64,000 nucleotides of DNA from NCBI RefSeq assembly GCF_002929225.1, contig NZ_PISM01000004.1, positions 62,001-126,000 on the forward strand, in the 5' to 3' direction. The translations under genes and the position numbers were made by a program. The notes below the pieces were generated by a model. It had not been told where the DNA came from and ran no database searches. It saw only the letters and a list, made by a program, of their open reading frames with translations. Shown here in pieces: positions 10,499-19,820 of this stretch (positions within the stretch are counted from its first letter, which is position 1; every line of letters starts with the position of its first letter). Source of the stretch: Stutzerimonas kunmingensis. Lineage in GTDB: Bacteria > Pseudomonadota > Gammaproteobacteria > Pseudomonadales > Pseudomonadaceae.

Positions 10499-12187
10499 AT
10501 GCAGCCTGAATTCTGGAATGACAAACGCCCTGCTGGCGTGCCCAACGACATCGATCTAGGTGCTTACCGCTCGGTCGTCGAAGTGTTCGAGCGAGCCTGC
10601 AAGACCCACGCGGACCGCCCCGCATTCAGCAATATGGGTGTCACCCTCAGCTACTCCGATCTGGAGCGCCACTCCGCCGCTTTCGCCGCCTGGCTGCAGC
10701 ACCACACAGATCTGCAACCCGGCGACCGCATCGCCATTCAGATGCCCAACCTGCTGCAGTATCCCATCGCGGTGTTCGGTGCGCTGCGTGCCGGCCTCAT
10801 CGTGGTCAATACCAACCCGCTGTACACCGCGCGGGAGATGCGCCACCAGTTCCAGGATTCCGGCGCGCGGGCGCTGGTGTATCTCAATACCTTCGGCCAC
10901 CACGTGCAGGCGGTGCTGCCCGATACCGCCATCGAGCACCTGATTGAAGTGCGCATCGGCGACATGTTGCCGCCGCTCAAGGGCGCGCTGGTCAATGCGG
11001 CGGTCAAGCACCTGAAGAAAATGGTGCCGGATTACAGCCTGCCGCAAGCCGTTTCCTTCAAGGATGTGCTGCGCGACGGCGCACGCCACAGCCACAAGCC
11101 CGCGCCGCTGGAGCTCGACCACGTCGCCGTGCTGCAGTACACCGGCGGTACGACCGGTGTGGCCAAGGGCGCGATGCTGACCCACGGCAACCTGGTGGCG
11201 AACATGCAGCAGGTGCGGGCCAACATGCAGCAGCTGGACGATCAGGGCCACCCGGTCATCCGTGAAGGTCAGGAAGTGATGATCGCGCCGCTGCCGCTGT
11301 ATCACATCTACGCCTTCACGGTTAACTGCATGTGCATGACGGTGACCGGCAACCACAACGTGCTGATCACCAACCCGCGGGACATCAACGGCTTCGTCAA
11401 GGAACTGCAACGCTGGCAGTTCTCCGCGTTCCTCGGGCTCAACACGCTGTTCGTCGCGCTGATGGCTCACCCGCAGTTCAAGAAGATCGACTTCTCCCGG
11501 CTCAAAGGCACCAATTCGGGCGGCACTGCCCTGGTTTCGGCAGTCGCCGAACGCTGGAAGAGCCTGACCGGCTGCACCGTCGTCGAAGGCTACGGCCTGA
11601 CCGAAACCTCGCCGGTCGTCTGCGCCAATCCCCATGGCGAACATTCGCGCCTCGGCACGGTGGGGCTGCCGGTGCCCGGTACCACGGTCAAGGTAATCGA
11701 CGACGAAGGCAACGCCTTGCCGCTCGGCGAGCGCGGCGAGCTGTGCATCAAGGGGCCGCAAGTGATGAAGGGCTACTGGCAGCGTCCCGAAGCTACGGCT
11801 GAGGTGCTGGACGAGGAGGGCTGGCTGAAGACCGGCGACATCGCGGTGATCGACGAGGACGGGTTCGTCAGCATCGTCGACCGCAAAAAGGACCTGATCA
11901 TCGTCTCCGGTTTCAACGTCTACCCCAACGAGATCGAGGACGTGGTGATGGCTCACCCGAAGGTCGCCGCCTGCGCCGCTATCGGTGTCGCGGACGAGAA
12001 ATCCGGCGAGGCGGTCAAGCTGTTCGTCGTGCCCAGCGATCCGACTCTCACCCAGGAAGAACTGCAGGCTTATTGCCGGGAGAATTTCACCGGCTACAAG
12101 ATGCCGCGGCACTACGTTTTCCGCGATGCATTACCGATGACGCCGGTGGGCAAGATCCTGCGCCGCGAGTTGCGTGAAAGCGCCTGA
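10499..12187 (+). CDS. fadD2: Long-chain fatty acid-CoA ligase FadD2
   Basis: A 562-residue acyl-CoA synthetase that activates fatty acids via an acyl-adenylate before beta-oxidation. The P-loop YTGGTTGVAKGAMLTHGN starts near residue 213, YGLTETSP is the A5 motif, and GWLKTGDIAVIDEDGF with DRKKDLIIVSGFNVYP is the FACS signature. The catalytic C-terminal lysine is about residue 552 (GKILRREL). It is the first of a tandem pair with fadD1, which it closely resembles. Gene order identifies it as FadD2. It follows AAAGAGG at a suitable distance. In P. aeruginosa, FadD2 favours shorter chains than FadD1; that is family knowledge, not visible here. Confidence 0.92.
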   Translation: MQPEFWNDKRPAGVPNDIDLGAYRSVVEVFERACKTHADRPAFSNMGVTLSYSDLERHSAAFAAWLQHHTDLQPGDRIAIQMPNLLQYPIAVFGALRAGLIVVNTNPLYTAREMRHQFQDSGARALVYLNTFGHHVQAVLPDTAIEHLIEVRIGDMLPPLKGALVNAAVKHLKKMVPDYSLPQAVSFKDVLRDGARHSHKPAPLELDHVAVLQYTGGTTGVAKGAMLTHGNLVANMQQVRANMQQLDDQGHPVIREGQEVMIAPLPLYHIYAFTVNCMCMTVTGNHNVLITNPRDINGFVKELQRWQFSAFLGLNTLFVALMAHPQFKKIDFSRLKGTNSGGTALVSAVAERWKSLTGCTVVEGYGLTETSPVVCANPHGEHSRLGTVGLPVPGTTVKVIDDEGNALPLGERGELCIKGPQVMKGYWQRPEATAEVLDEEGWLKTGDIAVIDEDGFVSIVDRKKDLIIVSGFNVYPNEIEDVVMAHPKVAACAAIGVADEKSGEAVKLFVVPSDPTLTQEELQAYCRENFTGYKMPRHYVFRDALPMTPVGKILRRELRESA

Positions 12188-12225
12188 TAACGACAAGCGC
12201 AGCCCGCAGAGGGCGGCTCAAATTG

Positions 12226-12253
12226 AGTGACCGGGACATATGTTCCGGTCACT
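12226..12253. repeat. 28-bp near-perfect palindrome in the fadD2-fadD1 spacer
   Basis: AGTGACCGG and CCGGTCACT flank the self-complementary core ACATATGT with one mismatched pair. It begins 38 bases after the fadD2 stop and is followed by only TTT. It could be a weak terminator, or an operator for the separate fadD1 promoter region downstream. Confidence 0.5.
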
Positions 12254-12411
12254 TTATGTCGAATCAACGCGTTCCTGACTCTGTTCGCTCCTGGGCAAAG
12301 CTGCTAACCTCGGGCACGCTTTTAGCCCGATTAGTGGTACAAAAGTTAACAAATCACAACAAAACAGCTGCCATCGCGCAGTAATAAAGCTGTTGCTTAG
12401 GAGTGGGGTTC

Positions 12412-14103
12412 ATGACCGATAACTTCTGGAAGGATAAGTATCCTGTTGGTGTCTCCAGCGAGATCAATCCCGACGAGTATCAGAACATCCAGGCTGTGCT
12501 CAAGCAGTCTTGCGAGCGTTTCGCCGACAAGCCGGCCTTCAGCAATCTCGGCAAGACCCTGACCTATGGTGAGCTGTACAAGCTGTCCGGCGATTTCGCC
12601 GCCTATCTGCAGCAGAACACCGATCTTCAGCCCGGCGACCGTATCGCTGTGCAGCTGCCCAACCTGATCCAGTACCCCATCGTGGTGTTCGGGGCCATGC
12701 GCGCCGGCCTCATCGTGGTCAACACCAACCCGCTGTATACCGCGCGGGAAATGGAACACCAGTTCAACGACGCCGGCGCCAAGGCGCTGGTCTGCCTCGC
12801 CAACATGGCGCATCTGGCCGAGGAAGTGCTGCCCAAGACCGGCATCAAGCACGTGGTCGTCACCGAAGTCGCCGACATGCTGCCGCCGCTCAAGCGCATG
12901 CTGATCAACGCGGTGGTCAAGCATGTGAAGAAGATGGTCCCGGCCTACAGCCTGCCGAAGGCGGTCAAACTCAACGACGCGCTGGCCCTGGGCCGTGGCA
13001 AGGCAGTGCGGGACGTATCGCCGAGCAGCGATGAAGTCGCCGTGCTGCAGTACACCGGCGGTACCACCGGCGTCGCCAAGGGCGCGATGCTGACCCACCG
13101 CAACATTGTGGCCAACATGCTGCAGTGCAAGGCGCTGATGGGGTCGAACCTCAATGACGGCAGCGAGGTGCTGATCGCCCCTCTGCCGCTCTACCACATC
13201 TACGCCTTCACCTTTCACTGCATGGCGATGATGCTCAGCGGCAACCACAACATCCTGATCTCCAATCCGCGCGACCTGCCGGCGATGATCAAGGACCTGT
13301 CGAAGTATCGCTTCAGCGGCTTCGTCGGCCTCAACACGCTGTTCGTGGCGCTGTGCAACAGCGAAGACTTCCGCAAGCTGGATTTCTCCACGCTCAAGGT
13401 CACCCTGTCGGGCGGCATGGCGCTGCAGCTGGCGACGGCCGAGCGCTGGAAGCAGGTGACGGGTTGCCCCATCTGCGAAGGCTACGGTCTGACCGAAACC
13501 AGCCCGGTGGCCTCGGTCAATCCGATCGAGCACATCCAGATCGGCACCATCGGCATTCCGGTTCCTTCGACGCAGTTCAAGGTCATCAATGACGATGGCC
13601 AGGATCTGGCGCAAGGCGAGATCGGCGAGCTGTGCATCAAGGGCCCGCAGGTGATGAAGGGTTACTGGCAGCGCCCCGAGGCTACTGCCGAAGTGATCGA
13701 CGCCGAAGGTTGGTTCAAGTCGGGCGATATCGGTGTGGTTCAGGAAGACGGTTACATCCGCATCGTTGACCGCAAGAAGGACATGATTCTGGTCTCCGGT
13801 TTCAACGTCTATCCCAACGAGCTGGAAGACGTGCTTGCCGGTCTGCCAGGGGTATTGCAGTGCGCCGCCATTGGCGTGCCGGACGAGAAGTCCGGTGAGG
13901 CGATCAAGCTGTTCGTGGTGGTCAAGCCGGGGGAGAGCCTGACCAAGGAGCAGGTCATGCAGCACATGCACGATAACCTGACCGGCTACAAGCGCCCGAA
14001 GTCAGTGGAGTTCCGCGACAGCCTGCCGACCACCAACGTCGGCAAGATCCTGCGTCGTGAGTTGCGTGATGAAGAGTTGCGCAAGCTGGGCCACAAGAAG
14101 TAG
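12412..14103 (+). CDS. fadD1: Long-chain fatty acid-CoA ligase FadD1
   Basis: A 563-residue acyl-CoA synthetase, paralogous to the upstream gene. MTDNFWKDKYPVGV at the N-terminus and LRDEELRKLGHKK at the C-terminus are very close to P. aeruginosa FadD1. The ATP P-loop YTGGTTGVAKGAMLTH, YGLTETSP and the FACS segment GWFKSGDIGV...DRKKDMILVSGFNVYP are intact. The ATG at 12412 is favoured over an in-frame GTG at 12403 because TTAGGAG lies 8 bases upstream. The 224-base spacer with a palindrome and a leader hairpin (12363-12394) suggests its own promoter. Main role: activation of long-chain fatty acids taken up by FadL. Confidence 0.95.
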   Translation: MTDNFWKDKYPVGVSSEINPDEYQNIQAVLKQSCERFADKPAFSNLGKTLTYGELYKLSGDFAAYLQQNTDLQPGDRIAVQLPNLIQYPIVVFGAMRAGLIVVNTNPLYTAREMEHQFNDAGAKALVCLANMAHLAEEVLPKTGIKHVVVTEVADMLPPLKRMLINAVVKHVKKMVPAYSLPKAVKLNDALALGRGKAVRDVSPSSDEVAVLQYTGGTTGVAKGAMLTHRNIVANMLQCKALMGSNLNDGSEVLIAPLPLYHIYAFTFHCMAMMLSGNHNILISNPRDLPAMIKDLSKYRFSGFVGLNTLFVALCNSEDFRKLDFSTLKVTLSGGMALQLATAERWKQVTGCPICEGYGLTETSPVASVNPIEHIQIGTIGIPVPSTQFKVINDDGQDLAQGEIGELCIKGPQVMKGYWQRPEATAEVIDAEGWFKSGDIGVVQEDGYIRIVDRKKDMILVSGFNVYPNELEDVLAGLPGVLQCAAIGVPDEKSGEAIKLFVVVKPGESLTKEQVMQHMHDNLTGYKRPKSVEFRDSLPTTNVGKILRRELRDEELRKLGHKK

Positions 14104-14118
14104 TACTCGTACCTCGAC

Positions 14119-14148
14119 GAAAAAACCCCGCCTCGGCGGGGTTTTTTC
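14119..14148 (+). terminator. Intrinsic terminator of fadD1
   Basis: CCCCGCC (14126-14132) pairs with GGCGGGG (14135-14141), flanked by an A6 run on the left and a T6 run on the right. The symmetric A/T flanks would allow it to work on both strands. It starts 15 bases after the fadD1 stop. Confidence 0.92.
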
Positions 14149-14277
14149 GTTTTTGCGAACAGCGTTCATCGGCAGCGCCCGTCACAGCTTGAATTAGCGC
14201 TTGGTAGCGTTCTCCTCGTGATGTAGTCAGTGGCACAATGGCACTAATTAACCGCGTTTTTCATGGGGGATTTCCAG

Positions 14278-15963
14278 ATGCTGTCATCACTACGATTGCG
14301 AGTGAAACTGCTCTTGCTTGCCCTTGGCCCGATTCTGCTGCTCGCTGTCCTGCTCAGCGGCGTTGCGGTGATCGAGCTGCAGGATCTGGCTGACCAGCAG
14401 GAAACGCAGACCCGCGCCAGTCTCATCCGCGACCGACGCGCCGAACTCGAAAGTTACGTGCAGCTCGCCCGCAATGCGATTGCGCCGATCTATGAGCGCT
14501 CCGCCGAAGGCGACCTGCAGGCCCGAGATCAGGCCGTGGCGCTGCTGGAAGGGCTGACCTACGGCCGCGAGGGCTACTTCTGGGGTTACGACGGGCAGTC
14601 CGTTCGCGTGTTCCAGGGCGCGACCCGCGAGCGTATCGGTGAGAACTTTTCCGACTTCAAGGACCCGAATGGCGTGTATGCGATTCGTGAACTGGTCAAG
14701 GCGGGTCAGAACGGTAGCCACTACGTCGACTACAGTTTCGCCGTGCCGGGCAGCAATGCACTGGTGCCCAAGGTCGGCTATGCCGAGTACCTGCCGAAAT
14801 GGAACCTGGTATTCGGCACTTCGCTGAACCTGGATGACGTCGAGCGCGATGTCGGTGAGGCTCGGGCAGCCTTCCAGGCGCGCATCGACAGTCTCACGCT
14901 GATCATGCTTGGGTCCGCGCTGCTGCTGCTCATCCTCGTTGCCGTGCTCGCGGTGCTGATGAGCAATGCCATTCTGCGGCCGCTGCTGCAGATCAAGCAG
15001 AACCTCGACGACATGGCCGAGGGCGATGGCGACCTGACTCATCGCCTGCCGGTTACCAGCCGTGATGAGCTGGGTGAGCTGTCGGCATCGTTCAACCGCT
15101 TCGTCGAGAAGATCCACGTGCTGGTGCAACAGGTCGCCGGAACCACCGCGCAGCTGACCGGCCTGGTGGGTGAAGTCGCCAGCCAGGCGCAGCGTTCGGA
15201 GCACGCCATGGCCGATCAGCGCAGCGAAACCGACCAGGTGGCCACGGCAATCAACGAGATGTCGGCCGCTGCCCACGAAGTGGCGATGAGCGCCCAGCGT
15301 GCCGCCGAAGCCGCGCGCGAAACCGATCAGCAGGGCCTTGCGGCCAAGCAGGTCGTAGACCAGAGCATTCACCAGATTCACGAACTGGTGGGCGAGCTGC
15401 GCGGCAGCGGCGAGTCGCTGGAGGGGCTGCAACAGGACGTGAAAGGCATCGTCGGTGTGCTCGACGTGATTCGTGCCATTGCCGAGCAGACCAACCTGCT
15501 GGCGCTCAATGCCGCCATCGAGGCAGCCCGTGCCGGCGAGGCGGGGCGTGGCTTCGCGGTGGTGGCTGACGAGGTAAGGGCGCTGGCCAGCCGCACGCAG
15601 CAGAGCACCGGCGAGATTCAGGGCATGATCGATCGCCTGCAGAACGCAACTTCGAACACCGTCAGCACCATGCTGCGCGCCGGTGAGAAAGGCGAGAGCA
15701 CTCGTGATCACGCCAATCAGGCCGGGGAGTCTCTGGATGCCATCTCCGCACTGATCGGCACCATCAATTCGATGAACGCGCAGATCGCCGCCGCCGCCGA
15801 AGAGCAGACCGCCGTGGCCGAGGAGATCAACCGCAGCGTGCACCATATCGCCGACGCGGTGGACGGTGTGGCCAGCGATGCCGCCCAGGGCGCGCAAACC
15901 GCACGTGAACTCAATGGTCTGGCTGAACAGCTCCAGCGGCTGGTGGGACAGTTCCGCATCTGA
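14278..15963 (+). CDS. Methyl-accepting chemotaxis protein, sCache-type sensor (first of tandem pair)
   Basis: A 561-residue transducer. TM1 is about residues 9-31; the periplasmic region (32-200) carries single-Cache-2 signatures ([28 protein letters not shown]); TM2 is about 205-232; then HAMP and the cytoplasmic hairpin with tip [20 protein letters not shown]. Some sCache_2 receptors (for example P. putida McpP) bind short carboxylates such as pyruvate and lactate; the ligand here is untested. The ATG at 14278 is chosen over one at 14263 because GGGGGA lies 7 bases upstream and the start then matches the paralogue at 16147. There is no CheR-docking pentapeptide at the C-terminus (ends LVGQFRI). 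Confidence 0.92.
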   Translation: MLSSLRLRVKLLLLALGPILLLAVLLSGVAVIELQDLADQQETQTRASLIRDRRAELESYVQLARNAIAPIYERSAEGDLQARDQAVALLEGLTYGREGYFWGYDGQSVRVFQGATRERIGENFSDFKDPNGVYAIRELVKAGQNGSHYVDYSFAVPGSNALVPKVGYAEYLPKWNLVFGTSLNLDDVERDVGEARAAFQARIDSLTLIMLGSALLLLILVAVLAVLMSNAILRPLLQIKQNLDDMAEGDGDLTHRLPVTSRDELGELSASFNRFVEKIHVLVQQVAGTTAQLTGLVGEVASQAQRSEHAMADQRSETDQVATAINEMSAAAHEVAMSAQRAAEAARETDQQGLAAKQVVDQSIHQIHELVGELRGSGESLEGLQQDVKGIVGVLDVIRAIAEQTNLLALNAAIEAARAGEAGRGFAVVADEVRALASRTQQSTGEIQGMIDRLQNATSNTVSTMLRAGEKGESTRDHANQAGESLDAISALIGTINSMNAQIAAAAEEQTAVAEEINRSVHHIADAVDGVASDAAQGAQTARELNGLAEQLQRLVGQFRI

Positions 15964-15992
15964 TCGACAAGCCGCTCTAGGACGGGCCATCG

Positions 15993-16017
15993 CGAAACCC
16001 TGCCATGCAGGGTTTCG
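15993..16017. terminator. Hairpin between the tandem chemoreceptors
   Basis: CGAAACCCTGC (15993-16003) and GCAGGGTTTCG (16007-16017) form a perfect 11-bp stem with a CAT loop, 30 bases after the first receptor stop. No clear T-run follows. Probably the terminator of the first receptor. Confidence 0.65.
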
Positions 16018-16146
16018 TCGTTCATGGGGTAAAGAAAGATCCCGCCAGGTCGACAACCCGAAGGTACTTGCGCAATTGGTGCTTAAGTGGCGCCTGTTTT
16101 TTGTCGCAATTTCTCTTGCTACAAGTACCTAAAGGAATCGATCAGA

Positions 16147-17832
16147 ATGCTCTCCAATCTTCGTTTACGAATGAAGCTGCTGTTGCTCACGCTGGGCCCG
16201 ATTCTACTGCTCTCCATCCTCCTCAGCGGCATCGCCGTCTATGAATTGCGTGCACTGGCCGAACAGCAGGAAGAGCACACCCGCAAGAGCCTCATTCAGG
16301 ATCGGCGTGCCGAGCTCAAGCATTACGTCGAGCTTGCGCGCAATGCCATCGGGCCGATCCACGAACGCTCCGCCGAAGGCGACATGCAGGCGCGCGATCA
16401 GGCGGTGGCCATTCTCGAGCGGATGTCCTATGGCAAGGACGGCTATTTCTGGGGCTATGACTCCCAGGCCGTGCGCATCCTGCAGGGCAACACCAAGGAC
16501 AAGATCGGCCAGAGCTTCTACGACTACCGTGACCCGAACGGTGTCTACGCCATTCGCGAGCTGGTGCGCGCTGGCCAGGACGGCAGCCACTACGTCGACT
16601 ACAGCTTCGTGCTCGGTGACAGCAGTGTGCTGGTGCCCAAGGTCGGCTATGCCGAATTCCTGCCCAAATGGAACATGGTCTTCGGCACATCGTTGAACCT
16701 GGATGGCGTCGAGCGCGACGTGCAGGCCGCGCGGGCAGAGTTTCAGGAGCGCATCGACGGGCTGGTAGCCATCATGCTGGTTTCGGCGTTCGCGCTGCTG
16801 GCGTTGATGGCGCTGCTAGCCGTCTTCATGAGCAATGCCCTGCTCAGTCCGCTGCTGCTGATCAAGCGCAACCTGGATGACATGGCCCAGGGCGACGGCG
16901 ACCTGACCCAGCGACTACCGATCACCAGCCAGGATGAACTGGGTGAGCTGGCCATGTCGTTCAACCGCTTCGTCGAGAAGATCCATTCGCTGGTACAGCA
17001 GGTCGCCGGCACCACCACGCAATTGAGCGGGCTGGTCGGTGCGGTGGCCAGCCAGGCGCAGCGCTCGGAACAGGCCATGGCCGACCAGCGCAGCGAGACC
17101 GATCAGGTCGCCACGGCGATCAACGAGATGTCGGCCGCGGCCCACGAGGTCGCGATGAGCGCCCAGCGTGCCGCCGAAGCGGCGCAGCAGACCGATCAGC
17201 AGGGCGTTGCGGCCAAACAGGTAGTCGATCAGAGCATCCGCCACATTCACGAACTGGTGGGCGAGCTGCGTGGTAGCGGTGAGTCGCTGGAAGGGCTGCA
17301 GCAGGACGTGAAAGGCATCGTTGGTGTGCTTGACGTGATCCGCGCCATCGCCGAGCAGACCAACCTGCTGGCGCTCAATGCGGCCATCGAGGCAGCCCGT
17401 GCCGGTGAGGCAGGTCGCGGTTTCGCCGTGGTCGCCGACGAAGTACGTGCCCTTGCCAGCCGTACCCAGCAGAGCACCGGTGAAATCCAGGGCATGATCG
17501 ACCGTCTGCAGAGCGCCACTTCCAACACCGTCGCCACCATGTTGCGCGCTGGCGAGAAAGGCGAGAGCACCCGTGACCAGGCCAACCAGGCCGGTGAGTC
17601 ACTGGATGCCATCTCCGCACTGATCGGCACCATCAACTCGATGAACGCGCAGATCGCTGCCGCAGCCGAGGAGCAGACCGCCGTCGCGGAAGAGATCAAC
17701 CGCAGCGTGCACCACATTGCCGATGCGGTGGACGGCGTGGCCAGCGACGCCGCTCAGGGAGCCCAGACCTCCCGCGAGCTGAATGGACTGACCGTGCAAC
17801 TGCAGCAGCTGGTCGGTCAGTTCCGAATCTGA
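16147..17832 (+). CDS. Methyl-accepting chemotaxis protein, sCache-type sensor (second of tandem pair)
   Basis: A 561-residue transducer, the same length as the preceding receptor and collinear with it. TM1 is about 9-31, sCache_2 sensor about 32-200 ([28 protein letters not shown]), TM2 about 207-232, then HAMP and the signalling hairpin. The cytoplasmic domains of the two are almost identical, while the sensor domains and TM2 differ more, as expected of a duplication whose ligand specificities have begun to part. The start has AAAGGA upstream and its own 183-base spacer, so independent expression is possible. Ligand unknown; a small organic acid is the family-based guess. Confidence 0.92.
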   Translation: MLSNLRLRMKLLLLTLGPILLLSILLSGIAVYELRALAEQQEEHTRKSLIQDRRAELKHYVELARNAIGPIHERSAEGDMQARDQAVAILERMSYGKDGYFWGYDSQAVRILQGNTKDKIGQSFYDYRDPNGVYAIRELVRAGQDGSHYVDYSFVLGDSSVLVPKVGYAEFLPKWNMVFGTSLNLDGVERDVQAARAEFQERIDGLVAIMLVSAFALLALMALLAVFMSNALLSPLLLIKRNLDDMAQGDGDLTQRLPITSQDELGELAMSFNRFVEKIHSLVQQVAGTTTQLSGLVGAVASQAQRSEQAMADQRSETDQVATAINEMSAAAHEVAMSAQRAAEAAQQTDQQGVAAKQVVDQSIRHIHELVGELRGSGESLEGLQQDVKGIVGVLDVIRAIAEQTNLLALNAAIEAARAGEAGRGFAVVADEVRALASRTQQSTGEIQGMIDRLQSATSNTVATMLRAGEKGESTRDQANQAGESLDAISALIGTINSMNAQIAAAAEEQTAVAEEINRSVHHIADAVDGVASDAAQGAQTSRELNGLTVQLQQLVGQFRI

Positions 17833-18100
17833 TTCGACGTTCTCCGGCGGCAGGTGCAACGCCTGTCGCCGTTGCTGAACGGCGCTGTTCGCAGCACCGT
17901 TCCGTCAGGCGCCACTGAAGCGCCTCGATGAAGTTCCCTGCAACCCGATCAACGGCGCTACCGGCGGGCGGCTGTCTCAGAACCGAGACGGCGGCCGTTC
18001 GGTCTAGCTCCCTATGGCCGCGTCCACTGAAAGCAGTAGGGGACGATGGCGCAAGCCACAGGCGGCCTGCCCATCAATCCGTTGCAAGGATGAGTTACCC

Positions 18101-19705
18101 ATGCACAAAAAAAACAATGCTGTTCGGGTAGTTGCTTCTCTCGCATTACTTACCGGCAGTGTCGCGTTTGCGGCGCCGCAGGTAGACACCCCGCAGTTCA
18201 ACGACTTCTGGACGCCGGACAAGCCCAACGCGGCGTTGTGTCGTTCGCCCTTGCTGGTCGGCACTCCGGTCGGTTTGCCGCGCTGCATGCAGGCGAGCAA
18301 CGTCATGAAGCACCTGGAGGCGTTGCAGGACATCGCCACGATGAACGACGGCAATCGTGCGTCCGGTCAGCCCGGTTATCAGGCGTCGATCGACTACGTG
18401 CGCAGCCGCCTGCAGCGCGCCGGTTATCGCGTCGAAGTGCAGGCCTTCCCGTTCCTCGCCTTCTATCCCGTCAGCCCCGGCACGCTGAGCGCCGTGGCGC
18501 CGCAGCCGGCCCAGTACGTCTGGGAGGAGGATTTTACCTACGCCGATCAGACCGATCCGGGCAATGTCACCGCACCGGTGGTGCCGGTCGACCTGGCTCT
18601 CGGCGCTGGCAACACCTCCACCAGCGGCTGTGAGCCCGAGGACTTCGCCGGCTTCCCGGCCGGTGCCATCGCCTTGATGCAGCGCGGCACCTGTCCATTC
18701 GGGCAGAAAGCGAGCAATGCCGCGGCGGCCGGTGCGGCTGGCGCCATCATCTTCAACCAGGGGGACACCGAGGACCGCAAGGGGCTGCTGGTCGCAACCC
18801 TGGGCGAGGACTACAGCGGCGGCATCCCGGTGATGTTCTCGACCTACGATAACGGCGTGGCCTGGTCGCAGACCTCGGGGCTACAACTGAGCATGAACGT
18901 CGACGTGGTGCGCGAGCAGACCGAGACCTACAACCTGCTGGCCGAAACGCGCCGCGGCGATCCGGGCAACGTGGTCATGGTCGGCGCGCACCTGGACTCG
19001 GTGTTCGAAGGGGCGGGCATCAACGACAACGGCTCGGGCAGCGCCGCGCTGCTGGAAATGGCGCTGCTGATGAGCAAGGCGCGGCCGGAAAACAAGGTGC
19101 GCTTTGCCTGGTGGGGCGCGGAGGAGTCGGGTCTGGTGGGCTCGACCTACTACGTCACGCAGCTACCGGACGAGGAGAAACAGCGCATCAAGGCCTATCT
19201 GAACGTCGACATGATCGGTTCGCCGAACTACGCCAACTTCATCTATGACGGCGATGGCTCCGACTTCGGCCTGCAGGGGCCACCCGGCTCGGCCGCCATC
19301 GAACGCCTGCTGCGCACCTACTTCCAGCTGCGCAACGCGCCGTCTGAAGGCACCGAGATCGACTTCCGCTCCGACTACGCGCAGTTCTTCGAAGACGGCA
19401 TCGCCTTCGGCGGACTGTTCACAGGCGCCGAGGACATCAAGACCGAGGAGCAGGCGCAGCGTTACGGCGGCGCAGCCGGCCAGCCGTTCGATCCGTGCTA
19501 TCACAACGAATGCGACAACCTCGGCAACATCTCCACCGAGGCGCTGGAGTTGCACGGTGACGCGCTGGCCTTCGCCACCAGCTGGCTGTCGCTGTCGACC
19601 CGGATGATCGATGACGAGATCGCCGCGGCGACGGAGCAGAGCATCGGCAGCATGCGCATCCAGCAGGTGCAGGAGAAGTCGCGCTGGGGTCACTGGATCC
19701 GTTGA
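18101..19705 (+). CDS. Secreted M28 aminopeptidase (PaAP-like)
   Basis: A 534-residue zinc exopeptidase close to the 536-residue P. aeruginosa PaAP leucine aminopeptidase. A signal peptide (residues 1-24, ending VAFA) precedes a propeptide region, a protease-associated (PA) domain around 145-260 (RGTCPFGQKASNAAAAGAAG) and the M28 catalytic domain. Zinc ligands and catalytic residues are His297 (GAHLDS), Asp309 (NDNGSG), Glu341/342 (GAEESG), Asp370 (VDMIGS) and His468 (CYHNEC). The family cleaves N-terminal hydrophobic residues from peptides, and PaAP leaves by the type II (Xcp) pathway. The ATG at 18101 follows AAGGA and opens the signal peptide. Confidence 0.93.
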   Translation: MHKKNNAVRVVASLALLTGSVAFAAPQVDTPQFNDFWTPDKPNAALCRSPLLVGTPVGLPRCMQASNVMKHLEALQDIATMNDGNRASGQPGYQASIDYVRSRLQRAGYRVEVQAFPFLAFYPVSPGTLSAVAPQPAQYVWEEDFTYADQTDPGNVTAPVVPVDLALGAGNTSTSGCEPEDFAGFPAGAIALMQRGTCPFGQKASNAAAAGAAGAIIFNQGDTEDRKGLLVATLGEDYSGGIPVMFSTYDNGVAWSQTSGLQLSMNVDVVREQTETYNLLAETRRGDPGNVVMVGAHLDSVFEGAGINDNGSGSAALLEMALLMSKARPENKVRFAWWGAEESGLVGSTYYVTQLPDEEKQRIKAYLNVDMIGSPNYANFIYDGDGSDFGLQGPPGSAAIERLLRTYFQLRNAPSEGTEIDFRSDYAQFFEDGIAFGGLFTGAEDIKTEEQAQRYGGAAGQPFDPCYHNECDNLGNISTEALELHGDALAFATSWLSLSTRMIDDEIAAATEQSIGSMRIQQVQEKSRWGHWIR

Positions 19706-19715
19706 TCGGCTGAAC

Positions 19716-19739
19716 ACCGCGCCGGCATGCCGGCGCGGT
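19716..19739. terminator. Perfect 24-base palindrome after the aminopeptidase gene
   Basis: ACCGCGCCGGCA at 19716-19727 is exactly complementary to 19728-19739, 10 bases beyond the stop. It can form a very GC-rich stem, but no T-tract follows. It is a likely transcription or processing boundary before hrpA. Confidence 0.6.
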
Positions 19740-19820
19740 CCCTGCACAAACCCTTTCCCTTCGGCCGGCCGGGCAAATCTGCGACAATCGCGCCCTTCTC
19801 GAATTGCCCCACGGCTGTCC

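Noticed and set aside
16084-16110. Sigma-28 promoter for the second tandem chemoreceptor (TTAAGT...GTCGCAAT)
   Set aside because: Both hexamers deviate too far from TAAAG and GCCGATAA, and no equivalent is found before the first receptor.
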